From Spirochaetia bacterium (GTDB lineage Bacteria; Spirochaetota; Spirochaetia; CADAEX01), in NCBI GenBank assembly GCA_017649605.1, contig JAGCGL010000134.1, forward strand, positions 1 to 46,153: a DNA stretch of 46,153 bases, given 5' to 3'. Positions 15,772 to 24,354 of this stretch are shown in pieces (position 1 is the stretch's first letter; each line of letters begins with the position of its first letter). The notes beneath the pieces are model-generated. The model worked only from the letters and a program-made list of their open reading frames with translations. It searched no databases and had not been told where the DNA came from. The translations under genes were made by a program, and so were the position numbers.

Positions 15772-15810
15772 CTATGCATGCATTTTACATCACTTTGCAT
15801 GCATAGTCAA
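15772..15810 (-). promoter_or_regulatory. Toxin-antitoxin promoter with palindromic operator
   Basis: The minus-strand promoter is TTGACT (15810-15805), a 17-base spacer and TAAAAT (15787-15782). Perfect 11-base arms CTATGCATGCA (15772-15782) and TGCATGCATAG (15796-15806) overlap the -35 and -10 edges. This is the arrangement expected for repression by the antitoxin-toxin complex. Confidence 0.8.
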
Positions 15811-15816
15811 GTATAC

Positions 15817-16356
15817 TCAGTAGTTCTCGGCGCTGACCTCGAAGTAGGCCTGCGGGTGGGCGCATACAGGGCAGAGCTCAGGAGCCTTGGTGCCAACCAC
15901 GATGTGGCCGCAGTTCCGGCATTTCCATACCTTTACCTCGCTCTTCTCAAACACCTTTGCAGTCTCCACATTCTCAAGCAGCTTGCGGTAGCGCTCCTCG
16001 TGGTGCTTCTCGATAGCTCCCACTGCCCGGAACTTGTCGGCCAGCTCTTTAAAGCCCTCGGCCTCGGCAGTCTTTGCAAAACCCTCGTACATATCGGTCC
16101 ATTCGTAGTTCTCGCCGTCGGCAGCAGCCTTGAGGTTTGCGGCGGTGTCGCCTATTCCCTCCAGCTCCTTGAACCACATCTTGGCGTGCTCTTTCTCGTT
16201 GTCTGCAGTCTCCAGGAAGATGGCAGAGATCTGCTCAAAGCCATCCTTCTTGGCCCGTGATGCGAAGTAGGTGTACTTGTTCCGAGCCTGGGACTCGCCT
16301 GCAAATGCGGCCAGCAGGTTCTTCTCTGTCTGAGTTCCTTTGTATTTGTTTGCCAT
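15817..16356 (-). CDS. Rubrerythrin
   Basis: A 179-residue rubrerythrin with an N-terminal ferritin-like diiron domain ([22 protein letters not shown] is split here as GTQTEKNLL and [27 protein letters not shown]). A C-terminal rubredoxin-like iron site follows (CRNCGH and [11 protein letters not shown]). It reduces hydrogen peroxide with electrons from reduced rubredoxin or ferredoxin in anaerobes. ATG 16356 follows a strong AGGAGG. The gene starts 24 bases after the nucleoside permease stop, with no terminator seen, so it may be read from that operon as well as from an internal promoter. Confidence 0.97.
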   Translation of the reverse strand: MANKYKGTQTEKNLLAAFAGESQARNKYTYFASRAKKDGFEQISAIFLETADNEKEHAKMWFKELEGIGDTAANLKAAADGENYEWTDMYEGFAKTAEAEGFKELADKFRAVGAIEKHHEERYRKLLENVETAKVFEKSEVKVWKCRNCGHIVVGTKAPELCPVCAHPQAYFEVSAENY

Positions 16357-16380
16357 AATTTCCTCCTTATGACGTCTATT

Positions 16381-17334
16381 TTATCTATCTTCCCGGAAGT
16401 AGTTGAGTCCCAGGTGGGCTGGCGGCTGGTTCTCCCGCTTGTTCTTTATGCTGGTCATGATGAGCACCAGGATTGTCACCACATAAGGTGCCATAGTTAT
16501 GAGCTCTTTTGCGGCAGAGCTGAGGCCAGGTATAAGGATACAGCAGATATAGAGACCGCCGAAGAGGAATGAGCAGAAGATGCCCAGCACAGGCTTCCAC
16601 AGGGCAAAGATTACGATGGCGATAGCCAGCCAGCCCCGGTCGCCGAAGCCGTTGTTGGTCCAGGTGCCGCCGGTGTAGTCCATAACCCAGTAGAGGCCGC
16701 CCAGTCCGGCTATAATTCCTCCGATGATGGTGGAGAGGTACTGGTACTTTGTCACATTGATTCCGGCGGCGTCGGCAGTGGCAGGGTTCTCGCCCACAGC
16801 CCTCAAGTTAAGGCCTGCCCGGGTCTTGTTTAAGTAGATACTTATGACTACAGCGATAATTACTGCAAGGTAGGCCAGGAAACCGAAGTCGAGCCCCGGG
16901 ATAGGGGTTGCCTTGTACCATCTTCCGATGGTAAGGAGAGAGATAGAGCCGCTGTCGCCGAAGAAGCTTAAAAGTGAGGCGCCAAAGAAGTTTCCGATAC
17001 CAATACCGAATGTGGTCAAAGTAAGTCCTGTTACATTTTGGTTTGCCCGGAGTGTCACAGTAAGGAAGCTGAAGATAAGCGCCATGAGGCCACTGCCGAT
17101 TATAGTTGCCAGAAGCGGTATAAGGATGCACAGGGCAGGGTTAGGGTTTGCACAGAAGTGCTCGTAGAGATAGCCTCCGATGATGCCGGAGATGCCGCCA
17201 ACATACATTATTCCCGGGATTCCCAGGTTGAGGTGTCCTCCCTTCTCGGTGAGGATCTCGCCGGTGGCTCCGAAGAGGAGCGGGATGCCCTGACGGATTG
17301 AGGAGCCCAGAAGATAGGCAATAGTACCGAACAT
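16381..17334 (-). CDS. Nucleoside ABC transporter permease 2 (YufQ/NupQ-like)
   Basis: A 317-residue, multi-helix permease of the BMP-associated family (BPD_transp_2). Family stretches include GATGEILTEKGGHLNLGIPG (about 25-44) and the EAA-like loop RAVGENPATADAAGINVTKY. It forms the membrane channel with the upstream permease for purine-nucleoside uptake. ATG 17334 follows AGGAGG by 5 bases and overlaps the preceding stop by one base. A GTG three bases earlier is possible but too close to the Shine-Dalgarno. Confidence 0.9.
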   Translation of the reverse strand: MFGTIAYLLGSSIRQGIPLLFGATGEILTEKGGHLNLGIPGIMYVGGISGIIGGYLYEHFCANPNPALCILIPLLATIIGSGLMALIFSFLTVTLRANQNVTGLTLTTFGIGIGNFFGASLLSFFGDSGSISLLTIGRWYKATPIPGLDFGFLAYLAVIIAVVISIYLNKTRAGLNLRAVGENPATADAAGINVTKYQYLSTIIGGIIAGLGGLYWVMDYTGGTWTNNGFGDRGWLAIAIVIFALWKPVLGIFCSFLFGGLYICCILIPGLSSAAKELITMAPYVVTILVLIMTSIKNKRENQPPAHLGLNYFREDR

Positions 17335-18392
17335 CACTTCCTCCTCAGGTGAATTCTATAGTTGGTGAAGAATTCACTTCCAATTATAAAGAACAGAATG
17401 ATACCGGTGGTGACATCCGATATGTTGTCAGAAAGCCGGAACGCCTGGGCAATCTCGCCGCTTCCTTTCTGCAGGAACACGATGAGAAGGCTTGTGAGTA
17501 TCATTCCGAACGGGTTGAACTTGGCAAGCCATGATACCAGGACTGCGGTAAAGCCGTTTCCACCGGCCAGAGTTGCTGACACAGTATGGCCTGTTCCGGC
17601 GCAGAGCAGGAAGCCGGCAAGGCCTCCGATAGCACCGCTTATGCAGGCAGTCCGCATAATAACTTTCTTAACATTGATTCCGATGTAGCGGGCTGTCTTC
17701 TCGCTCTCTCCCACTACCGAAATCTCGTAGCCCTGCTTGCTGTACTTAAGATAGATATACATAAGCACTGTAAGGAGCGCCACTGTCAGGATATTTATAA
17801 GGTATCTCTGTCCGAAGAGGGGAGGGATCCAGCCGCACTGGGTCTGCCGGTTGAGCACTCCCATTACGCTTGAGCCGTTCGGCACCCACACTGCGATGCA
17901 GAACTTGACCAGCTGGATCGCAACATAGTTCATCATAAGGGTGAACAGAGTCTCGTTGGTGCCGAACTTGGCCTTGAAGTAGCCCGGAATTCCGGCCCAG
18001 ATAAGGCCTGATGCAACCGATGCTACCAGCATGACCAGAATCAGCAGCCAGCTTGGCCAGCTGTCCTGGATATAGAACATGAATGTGGCGCTTGTCAGGG
18101 CACCTATAAGGACCTGCCCCTCGGCACCCAGGTTCCAGAACCGCATCTTGAATGCCGGTGTCACAGCCAGGGCTATGCAGAGTAGAATCGCAGTATTCTG
18201 GAGCAGCGCCCAGAACTTCCGCTGTGTGGAGAAGCTTCCCTTGAACATGGCAATATAGATGTCCAGCGGGTTCAGATGGGTCATGACAAAGAGCACAAGG
18301 GCACATACCACCAGGGAAAGGAGTATGGCTATCGCTTTTATGGTTATTGCCTTTTTAACCGAAACATCGGTGCGGCGGGAAATATAGATCAT
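17334..18392 (-). CDS. Nucleoside ABC transporter permease 1 (YufP/NupP-like)
   Basis: A 352-residue permease with about eight to ten hydrophobic helices, belonging to the branched-chain-amino-acid/ribose/nucleoside permease superfamily. The cytoplasmic coupling loop reads EISVVGESEKTARYIGINVKK as a family-typical segment (quoted here in part: VVGESEKTARYIG). ATG 18392 (MIYISRR) overlaps the ATPase stop as TAATG. The frame extends upstream inside the ATPase gene, but that extension is not hydrophobic or family-like. It pairs with permease 2. Confidence 0.9.
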   Translation of the reverse strand: MIYISRRTDVSVKKAITIKAIAILLSLVVCALVLFVMTHLNPLDIYIAMFKGSFSTQRKFWALLQNTAILLCIALAVTPAFKMRFWNLGAEGQVLIGALTSATFMFYIQDSWPSWLLILVMLVASVASGLIWAGIPGYFKAKFGTNETLFTLMMNYVAIQLVKFCIAVWVPNGSSVMGVLNRQTQCGWIPPLFGQRYLINILTVALLTVLMYIYLKYSKQGYEISVVGESEKTARYIGINVKKVIMRTACISGAIGGLAGFLLCAGTGHTVSATLAGGNGFTAVLVSWLAKFNPFGMILTSLLIVFLQKGSGEIAQAFRLSDNISDVTTGIILFFIIGSEFFTNYRIHLRRK

Positions 18393-19909
18393 TATTTGGT
18401 ACCTCCCAGCCGTGTCATAAGTGCGCCGACTGTGTGCTTGTCGGTGTTGCGGCAGTCTACTATGCCCGACACCTTGCCGCCGCACAGAACCAGCACCTTG
18501 TCGCAGAGCTCAAGAAGCACATCCAGGTCTTCCCCTACATAGAGGACAGCCACCTGCCGTTCCTTCTGCATATTTATCATCTCGTAGATAGTGTACGATG
18601 AGTTTATATCAAGTCCACGGGTGGCGTATGCTGTCATAAGAACGGAAGGGGCGTTGGAGATCTCGCGTCCCACCAGCACCTTCTGCACATTGCCTCCCGA
18701 AAGTTTGCGCACCGGGGTGAACACATTAGGAGTTATGACCTCCAGGAAGTCTACAACCTGCTTTGCAAGCTTGGTTGGGGATTTCCTGTCTGTAAACAGA
18801 CTTTTTCCATTGGTGTAGGAGCGGAGCATCATGTTGTCCACCAGGTCCATGTTTGCCACAAGGCCCATGCCCAGCCGGTCCTCCGGCACAAAGGAGAGGG
18901 CTACACCCATCTCTTTTATCTTTAATGGCTCAAGCCCTATCAGCTGCTCCTTGGAGCCGTCGTCTTCTATAAAGAAGATGTTGCCAGATTCCACCGGCTG
19001 GAGCCCTGCTATGGACTCAAGAAGCTCCTTCTGGCCGCAGCCCGAGATTCCTGCAATTCCCAGTATCTCGCCAGAGTTTGCGGTAAAGGAAACATTATCA
19101 AGCTTCTTTATGCCGTCCTGGTCCACCACAGAAAGGTTTTCTACCACAAGCCTTGGCTTCGGATCCACAGGTTCAGGCCGCTCTATGTTCAGTGAAACCT
19201 GGTGGCCAACCATCATGTTGGTCATCTCCTGGGCATTGGTCTCGCTGGTCTTGAGAGAACCTATGAACTGTCCCTTGCGGAGTACTGCAACACGGTCGGA
19301 GAGCTCCTCCACCTCGTGCATCTTGTGGGTAATGATTACTATGGCCTTGCCGTCGGAGCGCATGTTCCGGAGCACTGCAAAGAGGCGGTCGGTCTCCTGC
19401 GGGGTGAGCACTGCGGTAGGCTCGTCCAGGATAAGGATATCGGCACCCCGGTAGAGCACTTTGACAATCTCCACAGTCTGTTTCTGCGAGACAGTCATGT
19501 CGTACACCTTCTGGTCCGGGTTTATCTCGAAGCCGTATTTCTGGCATATCTCCTGAATCTTGCGCTTACTTCCTGCCAGATCCAGGGTCTTTCTGATTCC
19601 TAATACAATATTTTCCGCGGCTGTAAATACATCCACCAGCTTGAAGTGCTGGTGAATCATACCTATCTTATAGGCAAAAGCATCCTTAGGAGAATTGATC
19701 ACAGCTTCCTTGCCGTCTATGAAAATCTCGCCGGAATCCTGATGATAGATGCCGGAGATCATGTTCATAAGGGTAGTCTTGCCGCTTCCGTTCTCACCTA
19801 AAAGAGCAAGTATCTCTCCCCGGTAGACAGAGAGAGATACCTTGTCATTTGCTATAACGCTGCCGAAAGTCTTGGTTATCTCTTTCAGCTCTATTGCAGG
19901 TACAGCCAC
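18392..19909 (-). CDS. Nucleoside ABC transporter ATP-binding protein (two ABC domains; YufO/NupO-like)
   Basis: A 505-residue duplicated ABC ATPase. The N-terminal half has Walker A GENGSGKTT and Walker B ILILDEPTAVL, with switch H in ITHKMHEVEEL. The C-terminal half has a degenerate Walker A (GISGCGQKE), FVPEDRLGMGL and signature LSGGNVQKV. The asymmetric double-ABC layout is standard for BMP-linked nucleoside and sugar transporters. It sits between the binding protein (16-base gap) and the permeases (1-base overlap) and would energise purine-nucleoside uptake at the inner membrane. Confidence 0.95.
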   Translation of the reverse strand: MAVPAIELKEITKTFGSVIANDKVSLSVYRGEILALLGENGSGKTTLMNMISGIYHQDSGEIFIDGKEAVINSPKDAFAYKIGMIHQHFKLVDVFTAAENIVLGIRKTLDLAGSKRKIQEICQKYGFEINPDQKVYDMTVSQKQTVEIVKVLYRGADILILDEPTAVLTPQETDRLFAVLRNMRSDGKAIVIITHKMHEVEELSDRVAVLRKGQFIGSLKTSETNAQEMTNMMVGHQVSLNIERPEPVDPKPRLVVENLSVVDQDGIKKLDNVSFTANSGEILGIAGISGCGQKELLESIAGLQPVESGNIFFIEDDGSKEQLIGLEPLKIKEMGVALSFVPEDRLGMGLVANMDLVDNMMLRSYTNGKSLFTDRKSPTKLAKQVVDFLEVITPNVFTPVRKLSGGNVQKVLVGREISNAPSVLMTAYATRGLDINSSYTIYEMINMQKERQVAVLYVGEDLDVLLELCDKVLVLCGGKVSGIVDCRNTDKHTVGALMTRLGGTK

Positions 19910-19924
19910 GAAAAAACCCGAGAA

Positions 19925-21142
19925 TTACTCGTACTTCTTGATACCGTCGATAAGCATGTCGAAGTATGGAGCAGAGCGGAACTGCTCGCCAGACTCAACA
20001 AACACGCCGTCTACAATAACGTTGGTCTCAGGCTGGAAGTCGCCCTTGTCGATAACGTCGGCCAGGTACTCTGTAAGGTGTCTTCCACCTACAGTGAAGC
20101 TCTTTGTGTCATATACGTGGAGCTTGCCGGAAGCAAGGTCAGCCTTGGCCTTCTCGATAGCTTCCTTTGTTCCCTTTGCCGCGATTTTCTCGTTAAGCTC
20201 GGTAAGCTCTACAGAACCTGTGTCTACAGTTCCGCACCAGTCGGTTGCAAAGCTCTCGCCCTTGGCAACTGCCTTGATGATCATCTCGTAGTATGGAGCC
20301 CAGTTGATCTTGGAAGAGATAAGAGCTGTGTTAGGTCCCAGGTTGATTGTGCTTACGTTGTATGCAACGTTTGGAACCCCTTTCTCCTCGCATGCCTTAG
20401 GAGCTCCCTCGGAGTCTGCGTGCTGGCTGATGAAGATACAGCCGTCGTTGATAAGGGTCTCGGCACCTGTCTTCTCCTTTGCGATATCAAACCATGAGTT
20501 TGTGTATGTCACTTCCATTGTCACAGTCGGACATACATAGCGTGCCCCCAGGAAGAAGGAGGTGAAGCCTGAGATTACCTCTGCATATGGATATGCTCCG
20601 ATGTAACCGATCTTTGCCTTGTCTGCTGTGAACTTGCCTTCTGCGATCATCTCGTTGATCTTCATACCAGCTGCGATACCGGCCAGGAAGCGGCCTTCGT
20701 AGATAGAAGCGAATGCGTTATGGAAGTTTGCAACGCCCTCTGTCCTGGACTTTGTTCCTGTTGCGTGGCAGAACTGTACGTTTGGATATTCACGTGCAGC
20801 CTGAATCATATAGGTCTCGTGGCCGAAGCTGTCGGCGAATACGATGTTACAGCCTGCGTCAGCCATATCACATGCTGTCTCGTAGCAAGGTGCTCCTTCC
20901 TCGACATTCCACTTGAAGATAACCTGGCTGTCAGAGAGTCCCAGTGCTTTCTGCACCTGGAGAGCTGCCTGATAGAAGTTGTTGTCGTAAGTTGAAGATG
21001 CCGGGTCGTGCAGGAAGATAAAGCCGATCTTGATGTTCGCAAACTCGCCATCAGCTGCTGGTGCAGCGCTTTCCTTGGATCCGCCTGCGAATGCAGAAAC
21101 TGCAACCAATGCAATTAAACAGATCATTAAAAATCTTTTCAT
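19925..21142 (-). CDS. BMP-family periplasmic nucleoside-binding protein
   Basis: A 405-residue BMP/TmpC/PnrA-type binding protein with a signal peptide (MKRFLMICLIALVAVSAFAG) and family stretches IGFIFLHDPASSTYDNNF, VFADSFGHETYM and FISQHADSEGAPKACEE. Relatives bind purine nucleosides. Most spirochaete members are lipoproteins, but here no cysteine follows the hydrophobic region (AFA-GGSKES), so it is predicted to be cleaved by signal peptidase I and released into the periplasm. Its position after xpt and before the ABC genes supports a purine role. A purine-rich Shine-Dalgarno (GAGGGG) precedes ATG 21142. Confidence 0.92.
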   Translation of the reverse strand: MKRFLMICLIALVAVSAFAGGSKESAAPAADGEFANIKIGFIFLHDPASSTYDNNFYQAALQVQKALGLSDSQVIFKWNVEEGAPCYETACDMADAGCNIVFADSFGHETYMIQAAREYPNVQFCHATGTKSRTEGVANFHNAFASIYEGRFLAGIAAGMKINEMIAEGKFTADKAKIGYIGAYPYAEVISGFTSFFLGARYVCPTVTMEVTYTNSWFDIAKEKTGAETLINDGCIFISQHADSEGAPKACEEKGVPNVAYNVSTINLGPNTALISSKINWAPYYEMIIKAVAKGESFATDWCGTVDTGSVELTELNEKIAAKGTKEAIEKAKADLASGKLHVYDTKSFTVGGRHLTEYLADVIDKGDFQPETNVIVDGVFVESGEQFRSAPYFDMLIDGIKKYE

Positions 21143-21168
21143 TTTTCCCCTCTTTTTTCCTTGATTTT

Positions 21169-21738
21169 TTATTTGAATGTAACAGAATTATCTGTTATTG
21201 ATTCCACAATTGCCAGGGATTCGACCCTGATTCCTTTTGCCCTTATCCGCTTGCCGCCCTCCTGGAATCCCTTCTCTATGGCGATGGCAGCTCCCACCAC
21301 AACAGCCTTTGCCTGGTTCACTATCTCGATAAGCCCCTCGAGTGCGGCGCCGTTGGCCAGGAAGTCGTCCACCAGCAGGACCCGTTCTCCCTCCTTGAGG
21401 AAATCGGCAGAGACAACTGCTGTGTAGTCGTTGTTATGGGTATAGGAATGGATAGGGGCGGTGAGCACTTTTCCCGGAATATTGGATGGCTTATGTTTCT
21501 TTGCAAACAGCACTGGAACCCCCATCTGCATAGCTGCCGCAACTGCAATGGCAATGCCCGAGGATTCGATGGTGAGGATTTTATCAATCTTTTCTTTTGA
21601 ATATAAGGATGCTATCTCTTTCCCCATTTCCATAAGGAAACCAACGTCGATGTTCTGGTTTAGAAATGAGTTTACTTTTATGATGCCGCCCGGAAGAATT
21701 GACCCCTCTTCCAATATCTTCTTTTCCAGCGCTTTCAT
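21169..21738 (-). CDS. xpt: Xanthine phosphoribosyltransferase
   Basis: A 189-residue protein closely matching Bacillus-type Xpt. It has MKALEKKILEEG at the start, ILTIESSGIAIAVAAAM, VPVLFAKKHKPSN, the PRPP-binding loop VLLVDDFLANGAAL, and IEKGFQEGGKRI. It converts xanthine and PRPP to XMP in purine salvage. ATG 21738 is chosen by homology; the frame extends 19 codons upstream without family similarity. A TTGATT-17-TATAAT promoter ends 6 bases before this ATG with no Shine-Dalgarno, suggesting leaderless initiation. It leads the operon with the nucleoside transporter. Confidence 0.95.
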   Translation of the reverse strand: MKALEKKILEEGSILPGGIIKVNSFLNQNIDVGFLMEMGKEIASLYSKEKIDKILTIESSGIAIAVAAAMQMGVPVLFAKKHKPSNIPGKVLTAPIHSYTHNNDYTAVVSADFLKEGERVLLVDDFLANGAALEGLIEIVNQAKAVVVGAAIAIEKGFQEGGKRIRAKGIRVESLAIVESITDNSVTFK

Positions 21739-21744
21739 AGAAAT

Positions 21745-21773
21745 ATTATATTTATATAAAGGGCCAAAATCAA
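21745..21773 (-). promoter_or_regulatory. Promoter of xpt/nucleoside transporter operon, likely leaderless
   Basis: TTGATT (21773-21768), a 17-base spacer and TATAAT (21750-21745) on the minus strand leave only 6 bases to ATG 21738. There is no room for a Shine-Dalgarno or a purine riboswitch. Confidence 0.7.
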
Positions 21774-21805
21774 GGGGATTGGTGCAGGGAAGCAAAAATT
21801 TCTAA

Positions 21806-22618
21806 TTAAAGGCAGAATATCAGGACAGCGATGCCCAGGATTATGCGGTAGATTGCAAAGGGCCTCAGGCTGTACTTCTTGAGGTAGCCCATGAAGAATT
21901 TGACTACCACCAGGGCGGTGATGAATGAAACAACGGTACCAAGTGTCAAAACGACCCACTGATATGCAGAAAATTCAAAGCCTGCTTTTAAAAGTTTAAA
22001 GAAAGAGGCTCCCATTATGGTCGGGATGCCCAAGAGGAACGAGAACTCGGCAGCCAGCGGGCGGGCAAAGCCGCAGAACACAGCACCTATTATAGTTGAT
22101 GCAGACCTGGACATACCCGGCCACATAGCAAGGCACTGGAAAAGCCCTACAATCAGGGCCAGCTTTACCGATATCTGATCAGGTTCTGCAACCAGGCCCG
22201 CCCCCGGCTGCCCCTGCCGTCTGCTGCTCTTGGCCTCTGCGATAAAGATAAGCACCGCTCCGGTAATCAGGGCTATAGCCACGCTCACAGGGTTGAAGAG
22301 GTGGGCCTCCATCCAGTCGTCGATAAACACGCCGATCGCAGCCGCCGGCAGGAATGCTATCACAATGAGCCCCCACAGCTTCCATATCCGTTTGTTCTTC
22401 TCTTTATCCCGTGTGAATGGAAAAATATCGTTCCAGAAGTAGAAGACCACAGCCAGGATAGCTCCGAACTGGATCACTATATTGAACATGTTCTCAAATG
22501 CAGGGTCAGAGAGGGTAAGGAATCGGCCTGCAATAATCAGGTGGCCCGTGGAAGAGACTGGAAGAAATTCGGTAAGCCCTTCTATGATGCCCAGAATGAC
22601 AGCTGTAATCGCTTCCAT
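21806..22618 (-). CDS. uppP: Undecaprenyl-diphosphate phosphatase UppP (BacA)
   Basis: A 270-residue polytopic membrane protein with both family motifs: GIIEGLTEFLPVSSTGHLI near the N-terminus, carrying the catalytic Glu and Ser/His residues, and PGMSRSASTIIGA in the second repeat. It dephosphorylates undecaprenyl pyrophosphate to recycle the lipid carrier for peptidoglycan synthesis and confers basal bacitracin tolerance. AAGGAG precedes ATG 22618. It follows the antiporter gene by 9 bases and probably shares the serS operon. Confidence 0.96.
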   Translation of the reverse strand: MEAITAVILGIIEGLTEFLPVSSTGHLIIAGRFLTLSDPAFENMFNIVIQFGAILAVVFYFWNDIFPFTRDKEKNKRIWKLWGLIVIAFLPAAAIGVFIDDWMEAHLFNPVSVAIALITGAVLIFIAEAKSSRRQGQPGAGLVAEPDQISVKLALIVGLFQCLAMWPGMSRSASTIIGAVFCGFARPLAAEFSFLLGIPTIMGASFFKLLKAGFEFSAYQWVVLTLGTVVSFITALVVVKFFMGYLKKYSLRPFAIYRIILGIAVLIFCL

Positions 22619-22627
22619 CGCTTCTCC

Positions 22628-24352
22628 TTAGCCTAAGCTTGCAAGCTTTTTCTGCAGCGCCAGCACCTGGGAACGGAGATACCGCTGCACAGCAGGCTTC
22701 TCCATCACTCCGCAGGCTATGCCATCCTTGTCCACAACAGGAATAGCTTCTGTGTCGTAGGTCTCATACAGTTTATAAAGATCGGGAATAGAGGTGTCGG
22801 GAGTACAGGTGACAGGGCTCTCCTCCATTATGTCGAAAGCCATTACAGCTTGGGAGAACTCCAGCATCTGGATAGACTCCTGCAGGTTCTGCAGTGTTAT
22901 AAGGCCTGCAAACTTGCCATCCTGATCCTTGACCACAAAATTCTGGTTATGGTGCTTGGAGAATGTGTCGAGCAATGTAGTCAGCTTCTCGTATTCAGGC
23001 ACTACTGTGAAGTGATCTCTGTCGCATACCCTGATTCCGCCTGATTCCACCTGGTAGACATAGCACCCTTTCATGATATCCTCTTCGGTAATGTCCAGAC
23101 CACATTCGCCAGCCTTGGTGACACCGTACTTCACACAGATTGGGCCCAGAAGCTGCACCACAAAGGTGGTGGCAGTGATTATTAGCATGATGGTAGGGCC
23201 GATAGTGTCGGCAAAGTCCTGCCCTGCGGCGATGGAAAGGCCGATAGCCACACCTGCCTGGCTCAGGAGGCAGTAGGGAAGATACTTGTATACAGTCTCG
23301 GGGGCGTGGGTCAGCTTGGAGCCGATCCGTGCACCGATAGATTTTCCCAAAGTACGGCAGATTATATAGAGGACTGCAATAAAGCCGATGTAGGCAGTGA
23401 CATTCCATATATTGAGCTTCGCTCCCACCAGCACGAAGAAAAGTACATAGATAGGTGGGGTGAACTTCTCGGTCAGGGAGAAGACGGGCCGGGTCTTGGC
23501 CGGGGCAAAGTTGACCATGAAGAAGCCAAGCGACATGGCGGCCAGTATGTTGTCTAAGTTGAAGAATTCGCAAAGTCCGGTGGAAAGGAGCAGGGAACCG
23601 AGCGAGAAAGCAAGGATACGCCCCTCGTCCTTCATCACGTTGCGGATGAACATGCTAAGGATAAAGCCGAAGATAGAGCCCACTATGATAGAGGCAAACA
23701 CATCGTAGCCAAGCAGGGCTATCTGGTAGAGGAAAGACCCGGCCCGGCTGCCCAGCAGGGCAGAGGCCACCGAGGCAGCCACCGCATAAAGTATAAGGGC
23801 TACTGCGTCGTCCATAGCAACTATGCCGTATACAATGGTGGTAAGCGGTCCCTTGGTGCGGTTCTCCCTTAGCACATCGGTGGTGGCTGCCGGGGCTGTG
23901 GCCGAGGATATGGCACCCAGTATGCCTCCCATGGCTATGGATACCGGAACATTGCCTGTGATTGCGATGGAGATTGCAGTAACCAGAATGGTGACCACTA
24001 TGAATGGAATCACCGCCTCCATCAGCAGGATGCCCACAAACTGCTTTCCATATTTCTTTATAGTGTTCAGCTTGAGCTCGCCGCCGATCATAAAGCCGAT
24101 CAGGGTAAGAGCCATGTTGGAAAGGGGAGTGAGTGTGGTGACGACATCGGCATTAAGCACCTGCAGACCCGACTGGCCTATCAGAATACCTATTACGATG
24201 TAGCCTACTACCTGGGGAATCCTGAGCTTCTGGAACAGCCTGCCCCCTATGGCCCCCAGGAACAGGATAGTTCCCAGCATAAGGATCAGGTTTGCACTCT
24301 CTACAGAGTCAAAGTGCATGAAGTTAGGAAGCAGTTCCCCAAGTGTTCCCAT
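22628..24352 (-). CDS. CPA2-family cation:proton antiporter with C-terminal CBS pair
   Basis: A 574-residue protein. The N-terminal part (about 20-410) is a 12-helix Na+/H+ exchanger (Kef/NapA-like CPA2) with GYIVIGILIGQSGL and an acidic-residue helix (VAMDDAVALILYA). The C-terminal cytoplasmic part (about 440-570) contains two CBS-like motifs (FVVKDQDGKFAGLITLQNL; TEAIPVVDKDGIACGVMEK), which commonly sense adenine nucleotides. It probably exchanges Na+ or K+ for H+ across the inner membrane. Its start is almost adjacent to the serS stop (2 bases), so the genes are co-transcribed. Confidence 0.88.
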   Translation of the reverse strand: MGTLGELLPNFMHFDSVESANLILMLGTILFLGAIGGRLFQKLRIPQVVGYIVIGILIGQSGLQVLNADVVTTLTPLSNMALTLIGFMIGGELKLNTIKKYGKQFVGILLMEAVIPFIVVTILVTAISIAITGNVPVSIAMGGILGAISSATAPAATTDVLRENRTKGPLTTIVYGIVAMDDAVALILYAVAASVASALLGSRAGSFLYQIALLGYDVFASIIVGSIFGFILSMFIRNVMKDEGRILAFSLGSLLLSTGLCEFFNLDNILAAMSLGFFMVNFAPAKTRPVFSLTEKFTPPIYVLFFVLVGAKLNIWNVTAYIGFIAVLYIICRTLGKSIGARIGSKLTHAPETVYKYLPYCLLSQAGVAIGLSIAAGQDFADTIGPTIMLIITATTFVVQLLGPICVKYGVTKAGECGLDITEEDIMKGCYVYQVESGGIRVCDRDHFTVVPEYEKLTTLLDTFSKHHNQNFVVKDQDGKFAGLITLQNLQESIQMLEFSQAVMAFDIMEESPVTCTPDTSIPDLYKLYETYDTEAIPVVDKDGIACGVMEKPAVQRYLRSQVLALQKKLASLG

Positions 24353-24354
24353 AA

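Noticed and set aside
21739..21805. Purine riboswitch upstream of xpt
   Set aside because: The promoter -10 ends 6 bases before the xpt start, leaving no room for an aptamer, and no purine-riboswitch core was seen.
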